64,000 nucleotides of DNA from Hominiventricola filiformis (GTDB lineage: Bacteria; Bacillota; Clostridia; Lachnospirales; Lachnospiraceae): the NCBI RefSeq assembly GCF_020686965.1, contig NZ_JAJEPS010000010.1, positions 51,341-115,340 on the forward strand, read 5' to 3'. Of the stretch, positions 34,822 through 43,588 are shown one piece after another. Each line of letters opens with the position of its first letter. Positions within the stretch are counted from its first letter, which is position 1. The notes under the pieces were generated by a model. That model saw only the letters and a program-made list of their open reading frames with translations. It made no database searches and was not told the origin of the DNA. The position numbers were made by a program, and so were the translations under genes.

Positions 34822-36756
34822 TTAAAACTCAAAGACTGCAATTCCATATGCACCCAGCGGATACTCCACATAATATTTCTGGTTATCGCAGTCGCCTTTT
34901 TTTGCCTCATATACTTCCGGACGCTTCCGTCCTTTTCCGCCGAATTCTTTCGCATCACTGTCCAGAATCAGTTTATACTTTTTCTTCTTCGGCACACCAA
35001 CACGGTAATCCGGACGCTCCATCGGCGTAAAGTTTACAACAAAAAGCAGACTCTTTCTCTTACTCTTGCTATATCTTACGAAACTGAAAATGCTTCTATA
35101 GCAGTCATCTGCATTGATCCACTGGAAGCCATCCCAGCTGTCATCCAGCTCATAGAGACAGCGGTATTTCTTATACATGTGAAGCAGTGCCTTCACAAAA
35201 TTCTGCATGCCCTGATGACGTTCTTCTTTCAGAAGGAACCAGTCCAGCTCACGTTCTTCGCTCCATTCCTGCAGCTGTGCAAACTCATTTCCCATAAACA
35301 GAAGCTTTTTGCCTGAATGTCCGAACATGAACGCATAACCTGCTTTCAGGTTTGCAAACTTGTCATCCATATAACCTGGCATCTTGTTGATCATGGAACA
35401 TTTCAGATGCACTACCTCGTCATGGGACAGTACCAGAATATAATTCTCACTGCACGCATAACTCATGGCAAAGGTCATCTTATTATGATTATCTTTCCGG
35501 AAATACGGGTCAAGCTTCATATATTCCAGGAAATCGTTCATCCAGCCCATATTCCACTTGAAGGTAAATCCAAGACCGTCATCTTTAACATCCTTCGTAA
35601 CACCCGGCCATGCAGTGGATTCCTCCGCAATTATCATTGCTCCGTCATTTCTTCCACGGATGAGGGAATTCAGATGTTTAAAGAACCAGATGGCCTCCAG
35701 ATTTTCCTTGCCGCCATATTTGTTCGGCACCCACTGACCGTCCTGTTTTCCATAATCCAGATACAGCATGGATGCCACCGCATCCACACGAAGACCATCT
35801 ACATGATATTCATTGAGCCAGAACAGCGCATTGGCAATCAGGAAATTCCGTACCTCTGATTTCTCATAATTAAAAATCTTGGTTCCCCAGTCCGGATGCT
35901 CCCCCTTTCGGCTGTCCGGATGCTCAAAGAGGGGCTGCCCGTCAAAATTCGCAAGACCATGCGCATCTTTCGGAAAATGAGCCGGAACCCAGTCAAGAAT
36001 GACACCGATGCCGTGCTTATGAAAATAATCCATCATATATTGGAAATCTTCCGGCGTTCCATAGCGGGATGTCGGTGCAAAATATCCAGTTACCTGATAG
36101 CCCCAGGAACCGTCAAATGGATGCTCTGCGATTCCCATCAGTTCCACATGGGTATATCCCATATCCTTCACATACGCCGTCAGCTCTTCCGCCAGTTCTC
36201 TATAATTATAGAAGCCATCCTCATCCTCTTCATGGGGATGACGTTTCCAGGAACCAGGATGCACTTCATAGATGGACAATGCTTCCTCTGCACTGTTCCA
36301 TGTCTTTCTCTTCTCCATCCAGCGCTCGTCATGCCAGATAAACTGACTGATATCTGCCACTCTGGATGCCGTACCCGGACGTTTTTCCGCATAAGATGCA
36401 AACGGATCTGCTTTGTAAAGATAATCTCCACTTTCCGTCTCAATCAGATATTTATACATACTGCCTTCCCGGAGTCCCGGAATAAACACTTCGTAAATTC
36501 CCAATGGGTCCAGACGTTTCATAGGATATCCGTCGTTTCCCCAGCAGTTGAATTCCCCAACTACGCGCACACCCTTTGCATGGGGTGCCCATACTGCAAA
36601 ATAAACTCCCTGTTCGCCGTTATACTCCGTCGGATGCGCACCCAGCTTCTTATATATCTCATAGTGTGTGCCTTCCCCGAACAGATACTGATCCATGTCT
36701 GTAATCATGCACCATGGCCGTTTTACAGCAGCTTCACTGACTGATTTTTTACTCAT
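34822..36756 (-). CDS. glgB: 1,4-alpha-glucan branching enzyme
   Basis: Forms alpha-1,6 branches in glycogen. 644 residues from ATG 36756. N-terminal CBM48 domain (GVYFAVWAPHAKGVRVVGEF), followed by the GH13 barrel with the conserved regions: region II GLRVDAVASMLY (nucleophile Asp), region III EEST (acid/base Glu), and VLSHDEVVH (region IV, transition-state Asp). ATG 36780 is also possible since AAGGGG lies before it. No other glycogen gene is adjacent. Confidence 0.93.
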   Translation of the reverse strand: MSKKSVSEAAVKRPWCMITDMDQYLFGEGTHYEIYKKLGAHPTEYNGEQGVYFAVWAPHAKGVRVVGEFNCWGNDGYPMKRLDPLGIYEVFIPGLREGSMYKYLIETESGDYLYKADPFASYAEKRPGTASRVADISQFIWHDERWMEKRKTWNSAEEALSIYEVHPGSWKRHPHEEDEDGFYNYRELAEELTAYVKDMGYTHVELMGIAEHPFDGSWGYQVTGYFAPTSRYGTPEDFQYMMDYFHKHGIGVILDWVPAHFPKDAHGLANFDGQPLFEHPDSRKGEHPDWGTKIFNYEKSEVRNFLIANALFWLNEYHVDGLRVDAVASMLYLDYGKQDGQWVPNKYGGKENLEAIWFFKHLNSLIRGRNDGAMIIAEESTAWPGVTKDVKDDGLGFTFKWNMGWMNDFLEYMKLDPYFRKDNHNKMTFAMSYACSENYILVLSHDEVVHLKCSMINKMPGYMDDKFANLKAGYAFMFGHSGKKLLFMGNEFAQLQEWSEERELDWFLLKEERHQGMQNFVKALLHMYKKYRCLYELDDSWDGFQWINADDCYRSIFSFVRYSKSKRKSLLFVVNFTPMERPDYRVGVPKKKKYKLILDSDAKEFGGKGRKRPEVYEAKKGDCDNQKYYVEYPLGAYGIAVFEF

Positions 36757-36964
36757 ATACGTTCCCCTCTGTCCGGACATAGTTACCCCTTGTCCGATTT
36801 TTATCATGATAGGATCATTTTATCACATTCTGCCGGTTTTTCCCAGTAGTAAATTCAAGAATGTGGTGATTTTGACTAATAATCATTCAATGCAGGGAAA
36901 TATTTTGCTTCGTAACACCTACAAGAAATACCCGATAAAAATAAATTACTTTTCCTGGCACCAT

Positions 36965-37144
36965 CTAGGTATGATCTGGGCATATAAAAATCCTTTTCGT
37001 ACGTTCCACCCATTTTTCCTGCTCTGTGCCTGCCTTAACCGCCTTTTCCAGTAAATCTGCAGATAGTTCGGGCAGGAAGATCACTATACTGACCCCCGCA
37101 CCCACGGTAAGAACAATTGTTGGATGTCTGACGAACTTTCCTGG
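36965..37144 (-). pseudogene. Possible decayed gene fragment
   Basis: Between in-frame stops at 37147 and 36967 an open stretch of 59 codons on the minus strand has a protein-like composition: a hydrophobic segment (VLTVGAGVSIVIFLPELS) followed by a charged helix-like part. It has no start codon and no ribosome site. It looks like the remnant of a membrane protein but I recognise no family. The rest of the 36757-37297 gap shows nothing else I can support. Confidence 0.3.
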
Positions 37145-37297
37145 CTATCTGCCCGCCAGGCTGAAATAGTCCAGAAAAATGCATGAATAATCGGAGATAT
37201 TCCGTCTCATCCGGGTATAGGCACAGCTGCCGGCTGCATATGCCCAAACGGTACAGCAAACCCATACTGCATTCTCCTAAAAATAAGAACCAGAATG

Positions 37298-37324
37298 TCA
37301 GGAGTGACATTCTGTCACTCCTGA
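37298..37324. other. Isolated perfect hairpin
   Basis: TCAGGAGTGACA-N3-TGTCACTCCTGA, a perfect 12-base stem with three-base loop. No U-run on either side, so it is not a standard terminator. It lies 27 bases beyond the liv operon terminator. Confidence 0.5.
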
Positions 37325-37350
37325 TTAGTTAAAGCACCTGTAAATTATGC

Positions 37351-37390
37351 AAAAAAGACCACAATCAATCTCTTGATCGTGGTCTTTTTT
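37351..37390 (-). terminator. Terminator of the livHMGF operon
   Basis: Stem AAAAAAGACCACAATCAA / TTGATCGTGGTCTTTTTT (37351-37368, 37373-37390) with one mismatch and U-runs, 12 bases after livF; effective in both directions. Confidence 0.9.
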
Positions 37391-37402
37391 CGTATGTCTG
37401 TT

Positions 37403-38113
37403 TTATTCTCCCAGATAAGCTTTCTTTACTGCCTCATCATTTAGAAGATCCGAAGCTTTTCCTTCTTTTACAATCTTACCGGTCTCCAGAACATAACCTC
37501 TGTCTGCGATGGACAGAGCTTTCTTTGCGTTCTGCTCTACCAGAAGAACAGTGGTTCCGCTGGCGCTGACCTGTTTGATAATATCGAAAATCTCGTTTAC
37601 GAAGATCGGGGAGAGACCCATGGAGGGCTCATCCATAAGGATGATCCGTGGCTTGGACATGAGGGCACGTCCCATGGCAAGCATCTGCTGCTCACCTCCG
37701 GAGAGAGTTCCTGCCGGCTGGTTCTTACGTTCTTCCAGACGCGGAAAACGCTCATAGATCATCTTCAATGTATCGTCAATCTCTTTTTTATCTTTTCTTG
37801 TATAAGCACCCAGCTTCAGGTTCTGCAGAACACTTAAGGACGGGAATACACGGCGGCCCTCCGGTACCTGTGCCAGTCCGTTTTCTACGATCTTGTGAGC
37901 CGGGATCTTTGTGATCTCCTGTCCTTCAAAAGTGATGCTTCCTTTCTTTGGAGCGATCAGTCCGGAAATGGTGTGAAGAATGGTCGTCTTTCCGGCCCCG
38001 TTGGCACCGATCAGGGCGATAACCTCGCCTTCATTTACCTCAAAGGAGATTCCTTTGATTGCCTGGATCATTCCGTAATATACTTCCAGGTCTTTAATCT
38101 CAAGCATTGCCAT
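37403..38113 (-). CDS. livF: Branched-chain amino acid ABC transporter, ATP-binding protein LivF
   Basis: ATPase subunit of a HAAT-family importer, 236 residues. Walker A GANGAGKTT, signature LSGGEQQMLAMGRALM, Walker B RIILMDEPSMGLSP, and the LivF-typical NGLAQVPEGRRVFPSLSV. Start at 38113 (MAMLEIKDLEVYYG) is chosen for the AGGAGG six to seven bases upstream; the longer frame starting at 38137 runs into livG without a ribosome site. Confidence 0.94.
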   Translation of the reverse strand: MAMLEIKDLEVYYGMIQAIKGISFEVNEGEVIALIGANGAGKTTILHTISGLIAPKKGSITFEGQEITKIPAHKIVENGLAQVPEGRRVFPSLSVLQNLKLGAYTRKDKKEIDDTLKMIYERFPRLEERKNQPAGTLSGGEQQMLAMGRALMSKPRIILMDEPSMGLSPIFVNEIFDIIKQVSASGTTVLLVEQNAKKALSIADRGYVLETGKIVKEGKASDLLNDEAVKKAYLGE

Positions 38114-38126
38114 TGTCGTTCCTCCT

Positions 38127-38909
38127 CTACTCACCAAGATATGCCGTGATAACCTTCGGATCGTTCAGAACGGTGGAGGTATCTCCGCTGGCCAACTCCT
38201 GACCAAAGTTCAGTACCGTCAGTTTCTCACAAATACCGGATACCAGTTTCATATCATGCTCGATCAGAAGAATCGTCATATGGAACTCATCTCTTACGAA
38301 ATGAATGGTATTCATCAGTTCCTGAGTCTCATTGGGATTCATGCCTGCTGCCGGTTCATCCAGCAGAAGGAGCTTCGGATTCGTAGCCAGTGCCCTGGCA
38401 ATCTCCAGCTTTCTCTGTTTTCCGTAAGGAAGATTGGATGCTTTATAATCTGCCTCTTTTTCCAGGTCAAATACTTTTAAAAGTTCCATGGCACGCTCGT
38501 CCATGGCTTTCTCTGCTTTATGATAAGACGGCAGACGAAGAATTCCTGACAGAGTAGAATAAATATATTCTTTCTGATTATGCAGACCTGCTTTTACATT
38601 ATCCAGCACGGTCAGGTCAGAGAACAGACGAATGTTCTGGAAGGTTCTTGCAATTCCTTCCTTATTGATCTCCATCGTACTCTTTCCGGTAATATCTTCA
38701 CCGTCCAGACAGATCTTTCCATCGGTCGGTTTGTAAACTCCGGTTAACATATTGAAAATAGTTGTTTTTCCGGCACCGTTCGGACCGATCAAACCATAAA
38801 GTTGTCCCTTTTCGATGGTCATATTAAAATTATCTACTGCACGAAGTCCTCCAAAGGAGATACCCAGATTCTTGACTTCCAGCATAGGTGTATTTTCAGA
38901 TGCTGCCAT
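38127..38909 (-). CDS. livG: Branched-chain amino acid ABC transporter, ATP-binding protein LivG
   Basis: Second ATPase subunit, 260 residues. Walker A GPNGAGKTT, signature region LPYGKQRKLEIARALA, Walker B KLLLLDEPAAGMNP; NEGIARTFQNIRLFSDLTV is typical for LivG. The gene follows livM by two bases and precedes livF by 13. Confidence 0.94.
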   Translation of the reverse strand: MAASENTPMLEVKNLGISFGGLRAVDNFNMTIEKGQLYGLIGPNGAGKTTIFNMLTGVYKPTDGKICLDGEDITGKSTMEINKEGIARTFQNIRLFSDLTVLDNVKAGLHNQKEYIYSTLSGILRLPSYHKAEKAMDERAMELLKVFDLEKEADYKASNLPYGKQRKLEIARALATNPKLLLLDEPAAGMNPNETQELMNTIHFVRDEFHMTILLIEHDMKLVSGICEKLTVLNFGQELASGDTSTVLNDPKVITAYLGE

Positions 38910-38911
38910 AA

Positions 38912-39976
38912 CTACTGTACCTCTTTCTCTTTTTTACGAAACGGATTCATGTTCTCCAGACGCTCTCTGAATGCAATACCGCCCGGACTCCATACCAGGA
39001 TCATGGTTACAATCAGGACAACTGCATAGATCAGCATACGGTAGTCACTTAAGAAACGTAAGAGTTCCGGAAGCAGTGTCAGAACAACGGCTGCGATCAC
39101 AGATCCGCGGATATTTCCGATACCTCCCAGTACGACGAATACCAGGATGGTGATGGACATGTTGTAACCGAAGTTCTTCGGCAAAGCTGTCAAAGTAGAC
39201 AGATTATGGGCATACAGCACACCTGCGGCTCCGGCCAGAGCTGCGGAAATACTGAATGCAAGAATTTTGTATTTTGTAATATTGATACCGATGGATTCTG
39301 CTGCGATACGATTGTCACGGATGGCCATGATGGCGCGTCCGGATCTGGAATTTACCAGATTCATAACTACAAACAGAGTGATCAACAGTAGAATAATACC
39401 AATGGTAAAGTTGGAATCCGTCGGCGCACCGGTAATTCCCTGTGCTCCCTTGATGATCACGTCACCATCTGCTTCCATATTCAGGGACATAATATCCTTC
39501 ATGGAGAAATGGAATCCTGCACTGTCTTTTCCAAGATAAATAACATTGACCAGGTTCTTAATGATTTCACCAAATGCCAGGGTTACGATGGCCAGATAAT
39601 CTCCTCTCAGACGAAGTACCGGAATACCAATCAGTACACCACAGATACCTGCACAAACGACTCCTACCAGCAGTGCCAGAAGGAAACGCACCGTCGGAAC
39701 TGTAATCGTATTCATGACACATTTGGAAAATACCGCGCTGGTAAATGCGCCCACACACATAAATCCCGCATGACCAAGGCTTAACTCTCCTAAAATACCA
39801 ACCGTCAGGTTCAGGGATACAGCCAGAATTGCATAGACACAAAGCGGTACTAAAAGTCCTTTCAGAAGACTGGTCATATGACCGGTCTGAAGGAAAAGTT
39901 CACATATGATATAAGCTGCAACAACCATTCCATAGGTTGTCAGACTGCTCTTTGTATTCTTTGATAAATTCTTCAT
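38912..39976 (-). CDS. livM: Branched-chain amino acid ABC transporter, permease LivM
   Basis: Membrane permease of 354 residues with about nine to ten membrane segments. LSLGHAGFMCVGAFTSAV and LRLRGDYLAIVTLAFGEI are LivM signatures. GGAGG lies nine bases before ATG 39976. The C-terminal tail is basic and charged (RKKEKE). Confidence 0.93.
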   Translation of the reverse strand: MKNLSKNTKSSLTTYGMVVAAYIICELFLQTGHMTSLLKGLLVPLCVYAILAVSLNLTVGILGELSLGHAGFMCVGAFTSAVFSKCVMNTITVPTVRFLLALLVGVVCAGICGVLIGIPVLRLRGDYLAIVTLAFGEIIKNLVNVIYLGKDSAGFHFSMKDIMSLNMEADGDVIIKGAQGITGAPTDSNFTIGIILLLITLFVVMNLVNSRSGRAIMAIRDNRIAAESIGINITKYKILAFSISAALAGAAGVLYAHNLSTLTALPKNFGYNMSITILVFVVLGGIGNIRGSVIAAVVLTLLPELLRFLSDYRMLIYAVVLIVTMILVWSPGGIAFRERLENMNPFRKKEKEVQ

Positions 39977-39991
39977 GTTCCGCAGCCTCCT

Positions 39992-40879
39992 TTATACCTT
40001 TTCCTGGATCTGTTTTCCAAGAAGTCCTGTCGGCTTTACTACCAGCACTACAATCAGCACAGCAAATACGATGGCATCTGCCAGCTGTGAAGAAATATAA
40101 GCTTTTCCAAGGATCTCAATGACTCCCAGAAGAATGCCGCCGATAAATGCTCCCGGAATAGATCCGATACCACCAAATACTGCTGCTACGAATGCTTTGA
40201 TACCAGGCATGGAACCAGTATAGGGAGTAAGAGACGGATAAGCCGAACAGAGCAGAACGCCTGCAATGGCTGCCAGTCCGGAACCAATGGCAAAGGTCAG
40301 TGCAATTGTCGCATTGACATTGATACCCATCAGCTGTGCAGCGCCGTCATCCTCAGATACGGCCAGCATTGCATGACCTGCTTTGGAATATTTCATAAAT
40401 GCCATCAAGCCGATCATGATTACGACGCAGGCAATCACCGTAACAATCGTCACCATAGTAACCGAAAGTGCTCCTCCTGCCAGTTGAACAGAACCATTTC
40501 CTACGATGGAAGTGAAAGATTTTGTGTTTGCACCAAAAATAAGAAGTGCTACATTCTGGAGAAAGTAGCTGGCACCGATTGCTGTAATCAGTACTGCCAG
40601 TTTGGAGGCATGACGAAGTGGTTTATATGCCACCCTCTCAATTACCATACCAAGCACCGTGCAGACTACAACGGAAAGCAGGATAGATACCGGAACCGGA
40701 AGCCCCATGCTGTTAATGGCTATAAATGCCACATAGCTTCCTACCATGATGATATCACCATGAGCGAAATTCAGCATCTTGGCAATACCGTATACCATCG
40801 TATATCCCAGTGCAATGATCGCATACACACTGCCAAGGCTGATGCCATTTAATATGTAGGATACAAAACTCATACTCAT
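39992..40879 (-). CDS. livH: Branched-chain amino acid ABC transporter, permease LivH
   Basis: Membrane permease of 295 residues with about eight membrane segments. GISLGSVYAIIALGYTMVYG and NFAHGDIIMVGSYVAF are LivH signatures; RASKLAVLITAIG follows. Start is ATG 40879, or ATG 40873 six bases on, both behind GAGGAG. A terminator-like hairpin separates it from livK. Confidence 0.93.
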   Translation of the reverse strand: MSMSFVSYILNGISLGSVYAIIALGYTMVYGIAKMLNFAHGDIIMVGSYVAFIAINSMGLPVPVSILLSVVVCTVLGMVIERVAYKPLRHASKLAVLITAIGASYFLQNVALLIFGANTKSFTSIVGNGSVQLAGGALSVTMVTIVTVIACVVIMIGLMAFMKYSKAGHAMLAVSEDDGAAQLMGINVNATIALTFAIGSGLAAIAGVLLCSAYPSLTPYTGSMPGIKAFVAAVFGGIGSIPGAFIGGILLGVIEILGKAYISSQLADAIVFAVLIVVLVVKPTGLLGKQIQEKV

Positions 40880-40936
40880 TCAACTCCTCTTAATAGTTAT
40901 TGTGTTTACAGTGGATAAACCTGACTGTAAAAAATA

Positions 40937-40965
40937 CAGAGACGCCCTTTATCAGAACGTCTCTG
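40937..40965 (-). terminator. Partial terminator between livK and livH
   Basis: CAGAGACG / CGTCTCTG (40937-40944, 40958-40965), followed on the minus strand by TATTTTTTAC. It should reduce permease/ATPase transcription relative to the binding protein, a common arrangement. Confidence 0.75.
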
Positions 40966-41005
40966 TTCCAATCGGCTCTTGGCCGGAACTATCGTGTAAT
41001 TCTAA

Positions 41006-42199
41006 TTACATAGCGGTGTAAGCACCATCTACGATCTTCATTGCCTTCGGAGCTTTGCTCGGCTCACCATCAGCATCCCAGGTCATTCCTTCGCCGGTCA
41101 GACCATCGAAAGTAATCTCTGTCATAGCAGTCTTCATTGCCTCGCAGATATCAGATGCACTCATATCCGGAGTCACACCAGCCTTCTCAGCTGCAGCTTT
41201 GATGATGTACATTGCGTCATATGTATCTGCTGCGAACTGGTTCGGAGTCTCACCAAATTTTTCTTCGTAAGCAGATACAAATGCCTGTGTCTTCTCGTCC
41301 TGTGCATCAGCTACGAACGGAGTCAGAAGCATAACATCCTCGGTAAGAGAAGTATCAAAGTTCTCAACACCAAGAATACCGTCGAGACCATCGCATCCGA
41401 AGAACATCGGTGCATAACCCATGCTGTTTGCCTGAGTCAGGATGATGGAAGCCTCGGTATAATAGATCGGAAGGAATACCAGCTCAGCGCCTGCTTCTTT
41501 TGCTTTCTGAAGCTGTACGGAGAAATCAGTTTTGCTGTCCTCAGTAAATGCCTCAGCGGATACTACTTCAATACCCTGATTCGGAGCTTCCTCAGCAAAC
41601 TTCTGATAAATACCGCTGGAATATACATCAGAACTGTTGTAAATAACAGCAACTTTGGTTGCCAGGTGATTTTCTCCAATATACTGTGCAGATGCAAGAC
41701 CCTGGTTCGGATCAGAGAAGCATACACGGAAAGCATTCGGCTGTGCAATACTCTCTACAGCAGATCCTGAAGGAGTCAGCTGGAACATATTATCCTCTGC
41801 AGTCTTTGCTACAACTGCAGTACACGGTGTAGAGGTTACAGTACCCATAAGCATCTGCATACCCCAGTCTTTCAAAGTGTTATAAGCATTGACAGACTTC
41901 TCTGCATCATGCTCGTCATCCTCAAAACGGAACTCTACCTGATATCCGTTGATTCCGCCTGCTGCGTTAATCTCATCCGTTGCCATCTGAGCTGCATTCA
42001 TAACAGCCTGGCCATAAATTGCTGCTCCACCGGTGATCGGTCCGATTCCACCGATCTTGAAGGCTCCGTCTGCAGATGCAGTCGCATCAGAGCTTTCAGA
42101 AGTGGACTCTGTTGTGGATGCTGCAGTATCACTGCTGCCACAGGCAACAACAGAAAGTGCAAGAACTGCTGATAAAGCAAGACTTACTAACTTTTTCAT
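41006..42199 (-). CDS. livK: Branched-chain amino acid ABC transporter, substrate-binding lipoprotein
   Basis: Extracellular binding protein of 397 residues. Signal MKKLVSLALSAVLALSVV, lipidated C20 in VVACGSS, a Ser/Thr-rich linker, then FKIGGIGPITGGAAIYGQAV, the start of the Peripla_BP_6 domain. Later motifs (VEFRFEDDEHDAEKSVN; KVAVIYNSSDVYSSGIYQKF) fit HAAT binding proteins. GAGGAG precedes the ATG. Substrate could be Leu/Ile/Val or another amino acid or amide. Confidence 0.93.
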   Translation of the reverse strand: MKKLVSLALSAVLALSVVACGSSDTAASTTESTSESSDATASADGAFKIGGIGPITGGAAIYGQAVMNAAQMATDEINAAGGINGYQVEFRFEDDEHDAEKSVNAYNTLKDWGMQMLMGTVTSTPCTAVVAKTAEDNMFQLTPSGSAVESIAQPNAFRVCFSDPNQGLASAQYIGENHLATKVAVIYNSSDVYSSGIYQKFAEEAPNQGIEVVSAEAFTEDSKTDFSVQLQKAKEAGAELVFLPIYYTEASIILTQANSMGYAPMFFGCDGLDGILGVENFDTSLTEDVMLLTPFVADAQDEKTQAFVSAYEEKFGETPNQFAADTYDAMYIIKAAAEKAGVTPDMSASDICEAMKTAMTEITFDGLTGEGMTWDADGEPSKAPKAMKIVDGAYTAM

Positions 42200-42227
42200 A
42201 ATTGTTTCCTCCTCAAATTATAAAAAT

Positions 42228-42255
42228 AACCGATACATGAATTTCTGTATCGGTT
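42228..42255 (-). promoter_or_regulatory. Hairpin at the start of the livK leader
   Basis: AACCGATACA / TGTATCGGTT (42228-42237, 42246-42255), followed on the minus strand by TATTTTTATAATTT. It begins at about the predicted livK start of transcription and also lies 54 bases beyond the NlpC gene stop, so it may both end nlpC transcripts and stabilise or attenuate livK mRNA. Confidence 0.65.
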
Positions 42256-42258
42256 ATC

Positions 42259-42287
42259 ATGATAATCTTTCAACTATGATTTGTCAA
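42259..42287 (-). promoter_or_regulatory. Strong sigma-A promoter of livK
   Basis: Minus strand TTGACA (42287-42282), 17-base spacer, TATCAT (42264-42259). Transcription should begin near 42252. Confidence 0.8.
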
Positions 42288-42308
42288 TTCATTTTTTCAA
42301 TTTTTTTA

Positions 42309-43499
42309 TTACCAGTATCTTCTGACACACCGGATACTGCGGTAATACATATTGCTGACTTTAATACCACTGCTCGGTGTGCTTGCATGTACAATCTGTC
42401 CGTTACCGATATAAATACCCACATGACCGTAATAGCAGACCACATCCCCCGGGAGCATCTCCGACTCGCTGACTGCACGTCCGCCTCCTGCCAGAGAGTT
42501 GGAATCACGGGGTGTGGAAATACCACATGCCGAATGGATCAGATGAACAAAACCGGAACAGTCCGTTCCGTTGGTCAGGCTGTTTCCTCCATATACATAA
42601 GGATTGCCGACATAACGGAGTCCTGTGGATGCGATGGAAGAACCACCGCCTCCTCCTGATACCGTTGCTGTCTTACCGGAACTCTTAGAAGAATATCCCG
42701 ACGTACTGCCGGAAGAAGCCGTGCTGCTTCCGGAAGAAGAAGTGCTGCTCTGAGCTGCTGCCGCTTTTCGCTTTGCTTCTTCCTTCTGAAGCTGTTTGAT
42801 CTGGGCATTCTGCTCCTTGATCTTCTTCTGATATTCACTGACCTTCGCTTTGGCTGCACTTAACTGGCTGTCAAAATCGGCAATCTGACTCCTTTTCTGT
42901 GCAATGACACTCTCCAGATTAGCCTTTTCTTCTTTCAGCTGTTCTTCCATCTCAAGAAGTTCCTGTTTTTCTTCTTCCAGCTGTGCCTGCAGATCAATCA
43001 CTGCCTGTTTGGCAGCCTTATACTCATCCAGAAGTCTGCGGTCATATGCCTGCAGTTCCTCCGCATAATCTACCTTATTCACCAGATCTGCCACGCTTTC
43101 AGAAGTCAGAAGCATTTCCACATAGCTTTCCTGGCCGGTCTCATACAGATACTGAATACGCTTTTTCATAGAATCGTACTGCTGTTCTTCGGTCGCTTTC
43201 GCTGCCTCATAATCCTTCTGAGCCTGCTCAATCTCCACTTCCTTATCTGCCAGGTCACTCTCCAGTACCTGAATATTCAGAAGCGTATCAGTCAGATCAT
43301 CATTCAGACTGCTGACCTCACTGCTCAGAGCACTCTTCTGGCTCTCAATGCCACTGATCTTGGACTGAATATTCTTCAGTTCACTTTCATTTTTTGCTTT
43401 TTCATTTTGTATACTCTTAATACTGGTTGCTGACGCCGGAACTCCTGTTGCAAGGATCACTGCTGCCAGTACCAGACTGCATAATTTTTTTCCTCTCAT
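42309..43499 (-). CDS. Secreted NlpC/P60 peptidoglycan hydrolase with coiled-coil domain
   Basis: 396 residues. Signal peptide (MRGKKLCSLVLAAVILATGV, cleavage near PASA), a long coiled-coil region (about 28-245, PcsB-like CC domain), a Ser/Gly linker, and a C-terminal NlpC/P60 domain. The catalytic cysteine is in NGTDCSGFVHL, the histidine in YYGHVGIYIG, with the third polar residue at QIVHAS. Proteins of this type split septal peptidoglycan and are often activated by FtsEX. It lies upstream of livK and downstream of the MacB-like ABC system. Confidence 0.9.
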   Translation of the reverse strand: MRGKKLCSLVLAAVILATGVPASATSIKSIQNEKAKNESELKNIQSKISGIESQKSALSSEVSSLNDDLTDTLLNIQVLESDLADKEVEIEQAQKDYEAAKATEEQQYDSMKKRIQYLYETGQESYVEMLLTSESVADLVNKVDYAEELQAYDRRLLDEYKAAKQAVIDLQAQLEEEKQELLEMEEQLKEEKANLESVIAQKRSQIADFDSQLSAAKAKVSEYQKKIKEQNAQIKQLQKEEAKRKAAAAQSSTSSSGSSTASSGSTSGYSSKSSGKTATVSGGGGGSSIASTGLRYVGNPYVYGGNSLTNGTDCSGFVHLIHSACGISTPRDSNSLAGGGRAVSESEMLPGDVVCYYGHVGIYIGNGQIVHASTPSSGIKVSNMYYRSIRCVRRYW

Positions 43500-43588
43500 T
43501 CGTAAGAACCTCCGAATAACAGGATAGCATAAAAATCCCTTTTTTTCAACCGTATGTTCGTCCCCGGAAGGATCTTCCAGCCAGCAGT

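Noticed and set aside
37035..37310. 91-codon open frame on the minus strand
   Set aside because: Different frame from the more protein-like fragment; composition rich in Arg/Cys/Gly as in shadow frames, with no ribosome site.
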